Positions 11,279 to 22,740 are shown, counted from the stretch's first letter. The stretch is DNA of 64,000 bases from Oenanthe sinensis (GCA_028671895.1 CM053813.1:7626001-7690000); one strand, 5' to 3'. The notes: generated from the sequence alone by a model not told the origin. Numbers and translations: made by a program.

Positions 11279-12843
11279 TGAAAATGTTTGTCCTAAATCC
11301 AATCATGTATGATGAGTTAGGAAGAACTTTCTTGTATTCTTATTTGATTTCATTAATATTAATAAAAGACTTATTTGTTTTATTACGGGCTTTATCTGTT
11401 TAAAGTGTCTTAAATAAGATGTTCCATAGTTTAGAGTGAAGCTTCTAGAATTATAATGAGATTATAATAGTGAGATCTAGAAGATGATGACTCTTGACTT
11501 AAACAGTTCCTGATCATAGGATAACTAATTGGAAGTTAGTGAATCCGCAAAGATTGGTACATACTATGCTTGCTCCTTTAAGGAGGATGTCTGTTCTCAT
11601 AGGCATTTGTGTGGTGACACTATAGCTAGTATGTAGGTGCTTATTAAGGAATAAGTTCACTGAACGTGACTCGATAAATTGAACAACTAATGGAGTTTAC
11701 TCATGTGTCAATAGTTGTTCACTAAGTGATAGTTGTGCAAGTATCCTTAGACTTGAGATCGTTAAAGTTATCTTGTATATAATGAACTATGTTTTGGTTT
11801 AGTCCTTAGTCTCAAGGACATCCATTAGGTCTATTCCGGGCATAGGGATTTGTGTATGAAGATAGTTAACGTCAATAGAGGATCCACCCCTTCCAGTATG
11901 GGAAGAGAATATCCTATGTTATTCTTAGTATGCGAGTTCTGGAATCTCTGGCCAGAGTGAATGAAATTAGAAAGGAGTTTCTAATTTGTATTAATATGAA
12001 CGTTGCACTATGAATAAGAAAACATATGATTAAATTTAATAGGCTTGACACGAGTTCCATGCCTTGTATTTAATCGGGATATTGTAGGGTGGAAGGAATT
12101 GATTGTGCGGTAACTAGTCACTGACAGGTTCTTGGCAGTGAATTCATATTATCCGGATAGTCGCGATATGTTGAGAAGCATCACTCACGATGTAGAATAA
12201 ATATAATTAATCAGTTAATTATATTTAATGAATTATTAGAATTCATATAAATAATAAATAAAAAGTTTATTATTATTTATTTCTACTACCGGCTTAATAT
12301 TGAACCTACATGGTCACACCATAAAAGAATATTTTCTTTGATGAAAAGATTTAAATTATGAGAGAGAGAATTATTTTCTAAATAGTTTAGAAAAGGAAAT
12401 AATGATTAAAATAGTTTAAAGCATTTTATAAAATATGGGGTTTAATATAATAATATATATTGATATATTATTTATGGAAAAACCCTAGGATAGTCCTATA
12501 AATAGAATGAGATGCTTCATTCTAGAGGGTGTGAACTTTTAGGGTGAATTTTTAGTTTTTGGAGAAAACACTAGCCTCCATCTCTCTATCTCTTTTCTCT
12601 CTAAAAGAAGTTTTAGAAATTATTTGAAAATCTTCATCAAAGGAAGTATTCTTGGTGGATACAGGTAGAGTACTTCACACTCTGAGAAGTAGCTGCTAGG
12701 ATCTCTTGTTCACACACTTGGATCGCTTTAAAGGTAAGGTTTCGATTCAATCTCGGTTTTATATGAGTATATGCGATCATATATATGGTTTTACGGCAAA
12801 TAATTGTTATATCACGCTTCCGTACCTCCGTAAATTTGATTCA
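11279..12843 (+). mobile_element. Element B 3' LTR
   Basis: Begins TGAAAATG straight after GTGGGAGA and ends GATTCA, after which element C coding sequence starts in frame. Length is about 1,565 bp. A TATA box lies at 12497-12504. The exact right end rests on the CA dinucleotide and resumption of C coding, since the 5' LTR is outside the window. Confidence 0.72.
12497..12504 (+). promoter_or_regulatory. TATA box of element B LTR
   Basis: TATAAATA in the context CCTATAAATAGAATG, about 350 bp before the LTR end. Confidence 0.65.
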
Positions 12844-14596
12844 CCAATGAATAGTGGACTCGAAGAAATTGATGTTGTCAACAGTGCAAGAACAAAAGAT
12901 GTTGTCCATCAACAAAATGCTAAAGACTCTAGTGACTGTTTAAGAGGAACTAAATGGAACAGAGATCACACTAATGATTTAATTATTGGTGATCCAGGAA
13001 CTGGAGTCAAAACAAGAAGAAATGTTGCCAATGAATGCATGTACTCTTGTTTTCTATCTCAAACAGAACCTAAAACTCTAGAAGAAGCTTTGGCTGATCC
13101 AGATTGGATTAATGCTATGCAAGATGAGCTAAATCAATTTGAAAGAAGCTGTGTTTGGGAGTTGGTGCCTAGGCCAAGGAACAAATCCATTATAGGCACC
13201 AAATGGGTTTATAGGAACAAGATGGATGACTTGTGGAACTGTCACAAGAAATAAAGCAAGGCTGGTGGCAAAAGGCTACTGTCAACAGGAAGGGATTGAT
13301 TATGAAGAAACATTTGCTCCTGTTTCCAGACTTGAGGCAATAAGAATCTTTTTGGCTTTTGCTGCATTCAACAACTTCAAGATTTTTTAAATGGATGTTA
13401 AGAGTGCTTTCCTAAATGGAGAGTTAGAAGAAGAAGTGTATGTTGAACAGCCTCCAGGATTTGAAGATCCAAAGATGAAAAACTTTGTGTACAGACTACT
13501 CAAGGCATTGTATGGTCTAAAGCAAGCACCAAGGGCTTGGTATGATACTCTTTCCAAGTTTCTTCTTGATAATAACTTTACAAGAGGGATTGTGGATAAA
13601 ACTCTTTTCTACAAAAAGCATGGAAAGGATATCATTCTAGTCCAAGTATATGTTGATGACATTATCTTTGGTTCAACAAATGAAGATTTATGCAAGAAAT
13701 TCTCAGAGTTAATGCAGAACAAATATGAGATGAGTATGATGGGTGAATTAGTATTCTTTCTTGGACTTCAAGTCTATCAAAAAGAAGATGGACTATTTAT
13801 CTGCCAAACTAAGTATGTTAAAGATCTTTTGAAAAGATTTGATATGGAAGACTCATCTCCTGCAAAAACTCTAATCTCAACAGCAACTCAACTTGACAAG
13901 GATCCGAAAGGAAAGAAGGTGGACAACAAGATGTATAGAGGAATGATTGGCTCTCTCCTCTACTTAACAGCTAGCAGGCTTGACATAATGTTTGCAACAG
14001 GTTTGTATGCAAGGTTTCAGTCTGATCCCAATGAGTCACATTTAATGGCAGTAAAAAGAATTCTCAGATATGTGAAAGGCACTCAAAACTTGGGCCTTTG
14101 GTATCCTAAGGATTCTAGTTTCGACTTGGTTTGATATTCAGACTCAGACTATGCAGGGTGCAGAATAGACATGAAGAGTACAACAGGAAGCTGTCAATTT
14201 TTGGGAGAAAGATTGGTCTCTTGGTTTAGCAAGAAGCAGTATTCAATGTCAAATTCAACTGCAGAGGCTGAATATATTGCAGCTGGTAGTTGCTGTGCTC
14301 AGCTTCTTTGGATGAGGAACCAGCTATTGGACTATGGGTTGACACTGCAAGGAATTCCTATCTTTTGTGACAACACTAGTGCCATAGCAATTTCAGAGAA
14401 TCCTGTTCAACATTTCAAAGCTAAGCACATTGACATCAGACATCATTTCATTAGAGAGCATGTGGAGGAAGGCATAATCAAGCTAATCTATGTGCCCACA
14501 GAGAAGCAACTTGAAGACATTTTCACCAAACCATTGGATGAAAAGACATTCAACAGGCTAGTGAGTGAATTGGGTATGTTAAATTTAACCTGTTGA
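12844..14596 (+). pseudogene. Element C pol fragment: RT and RNase H, frameshifted and with two stops
   Basis: Begins mid-pol with the SIRE-type region before RT (NRDHTNDLIIG, FLSQTEPKTLEEALADPDW, GTKWVYRNKMDD). A one-base insertion near 13227 shifts frame between NKMDD and ARLVAKGY. TAA at 13388-13390 replaces the Gln before MDVKSAFLNG, and TGA at 14132-14134 replaces Gly in GYSDSDYAG. RT keeps VYVDDIIFGS; RNase H keeps YSDSDYAGC, STAEAEYIAA, CDNTSAI and DIFTKPLD. It ends at TGA after LNLTC. Sequence is close to element A in the shared part, so both are one lineage. Confidence 0.9.
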
Positions 14597-14751
14597 TGTA
14601 ATTCTGTTTAGTTGATCAAAAAGTTAGTTAACTGAATTTCACTGTGAATTAATGGCCTCTAGAGGTGTTTTGATTTCTATCACAGTGAAAAGACATGATG
14701 AAAATTAACTGAGAGGTTAACTAATTATTTTTTAAGTAACTTGATAAAAAG

Positions 14752-15249
14752 TACTGTCAATAAACTTGACAGTATGTTTTATCTATACTATCATATGGTA
14801 ACAAGTTACTGTCAAAATCTGTGAAAACTTACTGTCACATGTTTGAGAAGTATTGACAGTATAGTTCGCGGGATTAAAACTTACTGTCAAATTCTGTGAA
14901 ACTTACTGTCAAAACGTTGTGAAACCTTGACAGTATGTTTCGCGGGATCAAGACTTACTGTCGAATCCTGTGAAACCTACTGTCAAAGAATTGAGAAATA
15001 GTGACAGTATAGTATGCGGAAATGAAACTTACTGTCAATATCCTTTGACAGTACAGTGTTTCTAAAACCTCCGCATAACATACTGTCACCAGTTAATATT
15101 AGAGTTATTCATTTATTTTATATATATTCTCTAATCTCTAATGTTACTGTCAAGAGTGTTTGTGATTTCTAGCGCAGAAGTTATTGTCAAAGAATGGAAC
15201 TCGAAGACAACTGTCACTTTAAATCGTTTAAAATTCTTTCTTGACAGTA
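14752..15249 (+). repeat. Element C pre-ORF cluster of TACTGTCA/TGACAGTA, 74-bp tandem units
   Basis: Perfect TACTGTCA begins at 14752, 14807, 14830, 14882, 14904, 14978, 15030, 15081 and 15145. Perfect TGACAGTA begins at 14767, 14854, 14928, 15002, 15046 and 15242. That is 15 perfect octamers in 498 bases, plus variants (for example TACTGTCG at 14956). Several series are spaced exactly 74 bases (14854/14928/15002; 14830/14904/14978; 14882/14956/15030), so the core is a tandem array of a 74-bp unit with three octamers and a CGCGGGAT word each. Confidence 0.92.
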
Positions 15250-15263
15250 TCTTTTTCACATCA

Positions 15264-15271
15264 TATATATA
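15264..15271 (+). promoter_or_regulatory. Candidate TATA box before the element C extra ORF
   Basis: TATATATA followed by CAAAC lies 15 bases after the last octamer and about 155 bases before ATG 15427. This gives a compact promoter-like layout matching element A. Confidence 0.45.
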
Positions 15272-15426
15272 CAAACAACTTAAATCTCTCACATTCTTTA
15301 TTTCTCTTTAATCTTCAAATATTCAAACGCCCTAAAAACCCTCTATTTTCTCTGCAACTCTGCGACTTTTTCTCTAAACCGTTCTTCAACTTTCTAAACC
15401 TAGATCTAAACCATTTTCTTGTAACC

Positions 15427-18400
15427 ATGTCTGGACCCCAAATCATCTGTTCTCTTGCCCAAACCAACTTCACCACCATGGCTTCAGTTGGTGAAGCTGG
15501 AGAAGCCTTCAAACCTCTTGTTGGCTTCATGAACAACTCATACCTAACCTATGCCCTAACTGCAAGTCCCCACCTGGAAATCCCTAGACTGTCTCATTTC
15601 TGGACCTCTGCAGTATGTGAGGGGGAGCAAGATGCGAACTCTATCTCTTTCCAAATCAATGGTACCTCTTACACCATTGATTCCTCTCATATCAACAAAG
15701 CTCTTCATGTGGAAGAGGCTGGAGGCTTGCCATTTAAGGAGCCTGCAAGTGAAGAACAACTTGCCAAGTTCTTCAAGTTGATTGGGTATGCTGGACCCAA
15801 GCTCCATGCAAATAGTGACGAATGGTATCTTTCGGGAGGCATGGACAGGAAGTTCCTAAACAAAGAGTGGAGCATGATGTTAGATTCTGTCTCCAGGTCC
15901 ATGTCAAGCAAAACAAGTGGCTGGAATGAAGTGCCAGCCTACATCAGGAAGATTGTGCATTCTATGGTGCACAATTACAGAATCAATATTGGAAAGCTCT
16001 TGATGCCCCTATTCAAGCTGGTGCTGGGAAAGAAAGAAGCCAGAAAACCAGTAATTTACTATCCTAGATTCTTTATGCTTATAATTAACTCTGTTGTAGG
16101 CATAATTAATTTAGATAGTGTTCAATGTATGGAGTCCCCAACTCTTAAGAAAAATACTCATTCCTTGTTAACCAGTAAACCACTTAACACTGAATTGAGT
16201 TTATTCATAACTGATTTCATGTTTTCTACAATTAATAGATTGAATTTAAAAATTGTTGGGGACCATCATGTATTTTCTTTGAGTGATGAGAATGGTGTTG
16301 ACCTCTTCATTCCTAACCCACACTCCAAACCTTTTGAAGGAGTCCGGCCTTCTAGAGTCACCAAAAATATCAGCCAAGGGTCTGGTTCTTTTCAAAAGGG
16401 CCAGATTTCTAAAAGGATGAGAACCACTCAACCTAGGATAGAAACCTTTCCACAGGTAGGTGGTGAAACTGCACTAGATGCAGCAAATAAGGTTGGTAGT
16501 CTGAACACAGAACCCACAGAGGGCCCTGGTGAGCCTAAGAGAAAGAAGGCAAGGGTATCAACTTCTGTAAGCCAGACTGTGTCCTCTCAAAAGGGCACGT
16601 ATCTTAATAGGGATCAAAACACATCTCTAGATGTCTCCTCTCAACAGGGGGCATCTATTGAACTTGGCCAGTCACCCATGACATCTTGTAAAGAGTTTGC
16701 ACAACAGGTTGAACACACTCAACCTGAGCCCACACTTGAAGACACACACACTATAGGGCTAGAAAATGTGGAACACAGTTCATTCAATTATAGTGCATCA
16801 CTCTTTGCCAACATTGAAGATCAAAATGTTGATGCACTATTCCAACAATTGAATGCAACTTATCATAGCAATCCACAAGAACCTTCTACCCAAAGGGTGG
16901 AAGAGATTGCTGTCACAGCCTCTGTAGCTGTTAATGACAAAGTTGCTGTCAATCCTCCTGACAGTAACTTTTCAAAAGATGCTATCAACATTCCAATCCA
17001 AGACAGCAACTCTCAAATGGCTGCATCTTCTCAACCGTTAAGTGATGAAGATCTTGCTCCAATTTCTAACCTACTTAAGGTAAAATCTAAACCTTTAGTG
17101 CAAGATGTACCTGCTCAGTCTCTTGCACCTAGGATGAGTGAGGGTGTGAAAAGAAAAGGAGAGATAAAAGAAAAGAGAAGTAAGAATAAAAATGAGGGGT
17201 TGGGAAAATCCCAGGCAAAAGGAGAGGGCCCTGAGCAAGGCCAGAATAAAAAACAAGATGTGGGAGCCCAAACATCAAAGGCATTAGGCCTGGAGAGTGA
17301 GTTGGTGAGGAGTGATGAGATCACTCAGAAAAAATAAGAGAGTGTGAGAACCACCACAGCCTCCAAATCACCTAAACAAGCTGCTGAAAGGTTGAAATCC
17401 CTTTCACACAAGGTCTCTAAATTATCCAAGAATCTAGACACAGTGGGCAAAAATCAGGTGAAGCTGGTGAACAGGATGTCCAGCTTGGAGCAAACCATGA
17501 ATGCAGGGTTCAAGGCCATCTTTGACAAGCTTCAGGAGTTTCAGGCAAAATTTTCAATCCCTGCAGCTGCTACCTCAACTAAGGGGGAGAAAAGTGGTAA
17601 GGCTGAAGTGTTTGTTGCAAATGGAGAAATGAGTGATAAGGTGGCAGTCAAGGAGATAACTCAAGCTGCATCTCAGGGGGAGGCAGTCAAGGAGACAACT
17701 CAAGCTGCATCTCAAGGGGAGAGTCAACTAGAATTACTGTCTAGTGTGGCTGCTGAGATTGCTACACAACTTGGTGGTAATAAGGAGGAGAGACCTAAGG
17801 AGAAAGGTGTTGTGATTAAGGAGAATGCAGCAATGAAGGATTCAATGGTCCATGTTGTAGGAAAAGGAAAAAAGAAGCTCTTCCAGGATGAAGGTGATGA
17901 CTGGGTAATGGAAGAAAGAGAAGATTTTGATGATGAACAAGCTTCAATTCTTATGGTGGATGTAAATGAGAACAACAAAGTTTTTGAGGATGCAAAGTTC
18001 AACTAGAGAATCAATGAGTTGAGAGCCTCATCTAACAGGGACCCCAAGAAATTCTCTGATTCAATGAGACAGTCAACCACAGGAGCAGCTGTGATGGTGT
18101 CAAAAAGCAACAAGTGGGTGATCTCTGTCAGAACTGAAGGAGGCTACAGCTGGTGTGTGAGCATGGCTTATCTAAGCAAGCAAGAGATTGCAGTTATTGA
18201 AGCAATCAAACTCAAAATCAAAACAGATAAGTCATGGCTCAATGAAAACTTGAAAAGAACTTTACAGAAGCTGGTAATTGAGAAATTGCCAGAAATGACT
18301 CAAAATCCTTTGGGCATTAAATTCAGTTGCTCCATAGATGGAAAATACAGGTCTATGAATCTAGAAAGAGTGAGCAACTGCAGGCCTAAATCTGTGAAAG

Positions 18401-20342
18401 AAGCTTTTGACCACTTCAAGCAACTACCCATGAATGAAGAAAGATTTAAAGTATTGAGAGTGTTGGAAGGAGAATTGAAAAGACTTAAAGATTTGAAGTT
18501 GAAGAGGAATGTGAAGAAGCCACAAGAGAAAAGAGCTGGAGATGATGAAGAAAAGCTTGATGGAGGTGCAGGTAGTTCCAGCCAACACAACAATGGTGAA
18601 GGGTCATCTGGAACTGGAAATAAGGTGGAGGAAGAAAAGGAGAAAGAAGAGAGGGAGTATAGAGATGGTGTTGAAGGGAAGGTTTTGAAGACAATGGTAC
18701 TTGGAGGAGAAAATGATGAAAAAGATGCTGTCAGGAGTAATAAGGGAGAACCTGTTGTCACAGAAGGTGCTGTCACAGAACCTGCTGTCACAAAAGGTGC
18801 TGTCACAGAACCTACTGTCGAGCCACTGTCAAAAGAGGTGAAGGAAAAGGTGCTGTCAAGCAATATTTCTACATCCAAGAAACGAATAAAAACAAGGGCA
18901 GAAAAACCAAAACCTCATTCAAGGAAGAAGCCAAGTAGAAGTAGTTGGAAGCTAATTGTTAAGAAAATCCAAGCAGAAGTTCTTGATGTAAGAAGACCCA
19001 CCACCAACAACTTAGATGAGTTCAAGTCAGAATTGATTACTAAAGTTGATGTTGAGTGGTCTGAGTTCAACACTTTGAACAGAATAAACATCTCTTATGC
19101 CACTAATAATGTTGAAGCTTCAGGGATTGATTTAAAGGATGCAACCTACTTCATGGTGAGAAGAATGTCCTAGTCATCAAGGGCCAAGACATCATAACTC
19201 AGTTATTCAGGGGAATTCTGATCAGAAAATTCTTGGAGTTAATGGACTCCTACAAACCTCATCCCTTGGATTTCATTGGAGATGATGAGCCTGTGACAGT
19301 AATATATCCAGATGGGGTCATGTTCGAAAATGAAGATGGAGTCAAGGAATTTTGGGATATGAATTCCTTACAGGACAAAAACACTGATCTCCTGATGATG
19401 TTATTGAAGCAACTACAACAACTTCCATATCTTGAAGAACAATGATTCATTTCCAAACTCCAAATAATCATATCTACCAAGGAAAAGAAAGAATATGAAA
19501 AGAAGGTGGAGTATGAAAGGACTCAGAAATGTCTACTCAGGAATCCTGATAGATTAGTCTTCTACAACACTGGTGGGTCAACTGAAGAAATCACTTTTGA
19601 CCATTTGAAAAGATTAGCTGAAAATGATCCTCATATCATTGAACTCATAATGAAGCAATTGCTCAAAATCACAAACCCTGAGATTGTTGATCTGAAGAAT
19701 AGAGCACTTGAGATATGTGACTCTGAGAAGAAAGAGGAGAAGGAGAAGGAGAAGAAAAGAGAAGAAGAAGTTGAAGCTACCAAGAAGAAGGTGGAGAGGA
19801 TCACTAGAAGAATCAAAGATGCTGAGATTGACATGAAGCATGCTATGTTAAATGATCAATTCTCAAAAAGGCCTAACTATGTTTCTCGAGTTCTTTTTGG
19901 GCCCCTGAGAATCATTATTGATGGCATTGAAGTGGAGGCTATTAATTTCAGGGTGCTCAACAATGAAAACTTGAGAAAGATCTTCAGACAGACAATAGGC
20001 TCATTCTTGGAAACTGAAAGTGATTTAAGCAAGAATGTCTGGAAGATTATTGGGTCAAGAGAAGAAGAGGATGAAGTCATTGACAAAATCAGGGTGAAGC
20101 AGTTTTACTCTTCTACAAAAGAAAGATTTGTCAAAGACATGTTTGGAATGAAGTTTCTATGCATTTCCAAAGGGCCAACTGAGAACTACTACACCTACAA
20201 GGAGTTGAAGGATATTTCTTACAAAATGGTGAAGTTGGTCTTAGATTGTGTCACTGATCATGCCAAGACAGATGAAGAGAAGAAGGAACTGAAAGCTCTT
20301 GAAGGGTTGTATAGGAGGATGACAGAAGAAAAGAAGTGTTAA
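15427..20342 (+). pseudogene. Element C downstream (env-like position) ORF, broken
   Basis: Start at ATG 15427, chosen because the MSGPQ start aligns with the homologous region of element A; upstream codons lie in the leader. The frame runs to about 19160 with in-frame TAA 17335 and TAG 18004, then needs a -1 shift and continues, with TGA at 19443, to TAA 20340-20342. About 1,640 codons in all. N-terminal globular region (to about 16110) has HFWTSAV and YYPRFFMLIIN, as in element A. Then come a Ser/Pro/Thr/Gln-rich linker, a short coiled coil (about 17350-17560), a duplicated KE-TTQAASQGE unit (17648-17722), an AVTEP repeat (18760-18830), Lys/Arg-rich tracts, and a Glu/Lys-rich helix (19735-19830). 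No transmembrane segment or signal peptide is evident. Function is unknown; it is much longer than the roughly 650 residues reported for classic SIRE env-like ORFs. Confidence 0.78.
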
Positions 20343-20520
20343 TGAAGCTCAAGACAAAATTGAAGATTTGCTCAGTCTAGAGGAGCACACTTGAGATAGG
20401 ACTGTACTTGTAACTTTGTTTATTTACTGTACAAACACTTCTACTTTTATTAGTTGAGTTAGCATCTGCAGTTTTCTTTAAATTTGTCTTTATTTATCAT
20501 AAAAACAAATTGGGGGAGAT
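20343..20520 (+). other. Element C 3' tail with polypurine tract
   Basis: Non-coding; ends in GGGGGAGA (20512-20519) next to the LTR. Confidence 0.75.
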
Positions 20521-20596
20521 TGTTAGGGATTGTGGCACTATCAATGTAATCAACTAATAAGTACTTAGATTAATTAGAAATTAACTAAGTAAAACA

Positions 20597-21097
20597 TACT
20601 GTCATATACATCTTGACAGTATGTTTAATTGTCACTTGTAACAGTATGCATCTAAGCCAAGTAGGTGACAACATGTTTAAAATAGTTACTGTCATGTACA
20701 AATGAAATAAAATGATCTATGAAGTAGAAGTTCACACAGTGTTCATGCACAGCATGGATCAAATTATTGACAGTAACTTTCTACAAACTGAAGCCTATGA
20801 CAGCATGTTCAAGTGACAGCATCCTTTGGAACAGACGACAGCAACTATTCCTTGACAGTAAACTTGGCGGAGATTGAAGAAACAAAGACAACAAGTTTTC
20901 TTACAGTAGCTTTGGCGGGGATAGTTGACAGTATGTTTGGCGGAAGAATTGACAGCAACTTTGTTCGACAGCATGTTTTGCGGGATCCTTGACAGTAACT
21001 TTAGATGACAGTATATTTCAGAAGAATATCATTATCGACAATAACATATGCGGATACGAAGTTACTGTCACCAAAGAGAAGCAAAAGGTTGACAGTA
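20597..21097 (+). repeat. Element C U3 cluster of TGACAGTA/TACTGTCA
   Basis: Perfect TGACAGTA begins at 20614, 20768, 20853, 20926, 20990, 21006 and 21090; TACTGTCA at 20597, 20687 and 21063. TGACAGCA and CGACAGCA variants are interspersed (for example 20798, 20814, 20950). Several copies are followed by TTTGGCGG or TTTTGCGGGATC, as in the pre-ORF array (TTTCGCGGGATC). Orientation is mostly opposite to that of the pre-ORF array. The cluster lies about 290-790 bp upstream of the LTR TATA box. Confidence 0.92.
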
Positions 21098-21387
21098 ACC
21101 TTTTGGTGAAGCTGACAGTCTGTTTCAAGAAGCAGACTAGGTAAAGGTCTTTCATGGATTGATCTTGACAACTCAACCTAGTCTGTCAAGACTACTACTG
21201 CAACTTGAGATAAAGTAAGCATAAAGGTGAAGCATGCTCGTGGAGTCAAGAATGTCAAATCCTCTCAGAGCAACTTTATCTACATATGGAATGAAGACAG
21301 ACTTGAGAAGAAAAAATGTTGTTTCTATTTCAAGTATTGTCCAGGAAACAAGGGAAAGCAAACTTGTAAGTGAGGTGTGTGTTTCAA

Positions 21388-21394
21388 TATAAAA
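21388..21394 (+). promoter_or_regulatory. TATA box of element C LTR
   Basis: TATAAAA in the context CAATATAAAAACAC; R would begin about 30 bases downstream. Confidence 0.55.
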
Positions 21395-21690
21395 ACACAT
21401 ACCTCACAAACACTTTCCCTTATGCAACTGAGCTTAACTTTTCTCAAGCATAGGAAACCTTAGCATTCTTGTTATTGTTTCTATTTGAAGCTGGAAATTT
21501 CTTCCAGACAGTTGTAGCAACAAAAATTAATAAAATTAATTTTTGAAGTATATCACCTTGTGTTTTAATCTGTTTTCTGTTGTTTGCATTAGTACTTGGT
21601 ATTATCTCTTTTGTTTTGTTGTTAGCAAAAAGTGATAAATTATCAAGTTGCATTCAACCCCCCCTTCTGCAACACTCATACTGTCTAACA

Positions 21691-22740
21691 CTTTTAGATG
21701 TAAATATACTTCAAATACTAAAAAAATATCATAATGTGCTTGTATGAGATTCATCTTAGTATTTTGCATTTTAATTATTTATAATCAACGCATTATAGAA
21801 TCTCTTAGATGTAAATATACTTTAGAGAATAAAATTAGTATACAATAATTTATTAAGAAAATCACTTATTGGAATCTCTTCGATGTAAATATACTTTAAA
21901 TAATACAAAATGATATAATGTATTTTTATTAGATTCGTCTAAAGTGTTTCAAAATATAAATACTAATATGTTATTTATCAATTATTCTCTACATACTAAA
22001 ATAATATAAATCTCATTTTAAAAAATTTAAAACACTTAATAAGGAATCTTGTATTCAAATATACAAAACACTAAAGAGAATAATATATTAAAAAACTTAA
22101 GACTAATTGATATTTAAAAATCGCTTAAGAAAATCTTGTAATAAAAAATATTTAAGAAAATCTTGTATTAAAAGATATAAAACATTTAGAAAAACCTTAT
22201 ATGAAAAAATATTTCAGGAAATTTTATATTTTAAAAAATACAGAACACACAAGAGAATATTTTTTAAGATACATAACACATAAGAGAATCTTAAAAATAT
22301 TTTTAAGAAAGTCTTGTATTAGATTATTATATTAAAAATATTTTAGAGATATTTTATATTAAAAATATTATATATATACTTTAGAATATTATATTAAGAA
22401 TATTATATTCAAAATATTTTAGAGAATCTTATATAAAAAACAATTAAGAGAATATTATATTAAAAATATTTTAGAGAATTTTGTATTTAATATAAAACAC
22501 TTAAAATTACCTGATATTTAAAAAAATCTTAAGAGAATCACATATTAAAAAATATTTAAGAGAATCTTGTATTAGAAAATACAAAATATTTTGAAAAAGC
22601 TATATTAAAAAAACAAAACACTTAAAAAGAATTTTATGTTGAAAATACTTAAAAGAACTTATATTAGAAAATATAAATCACTTTAAAAATTTTGATATTA
22701 AAAAAATACAAAACACTTATTAAATAATAATATTAAGATT
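21691..22740. repeat. Degenerate AT-rich tandem repeat
   Basis: GATGTAAATATACTT recurs near 21697, 21809 and 21882. From about 22015 to 22725 a loose unit around AATATTTAAGAGAATCTTGTA recurs every 30-40 bases with heavy divergence. No ORF or known element was recognised. It is the insertion site of element C. Confidence 0.55.

Larger units (their letters stand above)
8008..12843 (+). mobile_element. Element B: BARE/Angela/TAR-like Ty1/copia retrotransposon, 5' part off-window
   Basis: Contains the gag zinc knuckle, protease, integrase, RT and RNase H in copia order (8008-11264), a purine tract (11270-11277) and a 3' LTR (11279-12843). Its 5' end is separated from it by element A and lies left of the window. 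On the right it interrupts element C pol in frame after 12843, with CCAAT (12844-12848) as the expected target duplication. Confidence 0.88.
12844..21690 (+). mobile_element. Element C: SIRE/Maximus-type Ty1/copia retrotransposon, 3' part
   Basis: Order: pol (RT and RNase H, 12844-14596), spacer with motif cluster (14752-15249), extra ORF (15427-20342), polypurine tract (20512-20519) and 3' LTR (20521-21690). The left part continues off-window beyond B. It has more disabling mutations than A or B, consistent with being the oldest layer. CTTTT (21691-21695) is the expected target duplication; its partner is not in the window. Confidence 0.88.
20521..21690 (+). mobile_element. Element C 3' LTR
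   Basis: The 1,170-bp LTR has TGTTAG...CTAACA termini. U3 contains the TGACAGTA cluster, the TATA box is at 21388-21394, and a C-rich tract at 21658-21664 precedes the end, as in element A. Confidence 0.88.

Noticed and set aside
14752..15249. CRISPR-like regular repeats
   Set aside because: Octamers occur in both orientations, spacers are themselves repeated, and the setting is a plant retrotransposon.
15241..15426. Upstream extension of the element C extra ORF
   Set aside because: Overlaps the TATA region and leader; the ATG at 15427 is the better start by comparison with element A.
18300..18878. 192-codon minus-strand ORF rich in Ser/Phe
   Set aside because: Mirror of the Glu/Lys/Thr-rich coding repeats of the element C extra ORF; low complexity, no family features.
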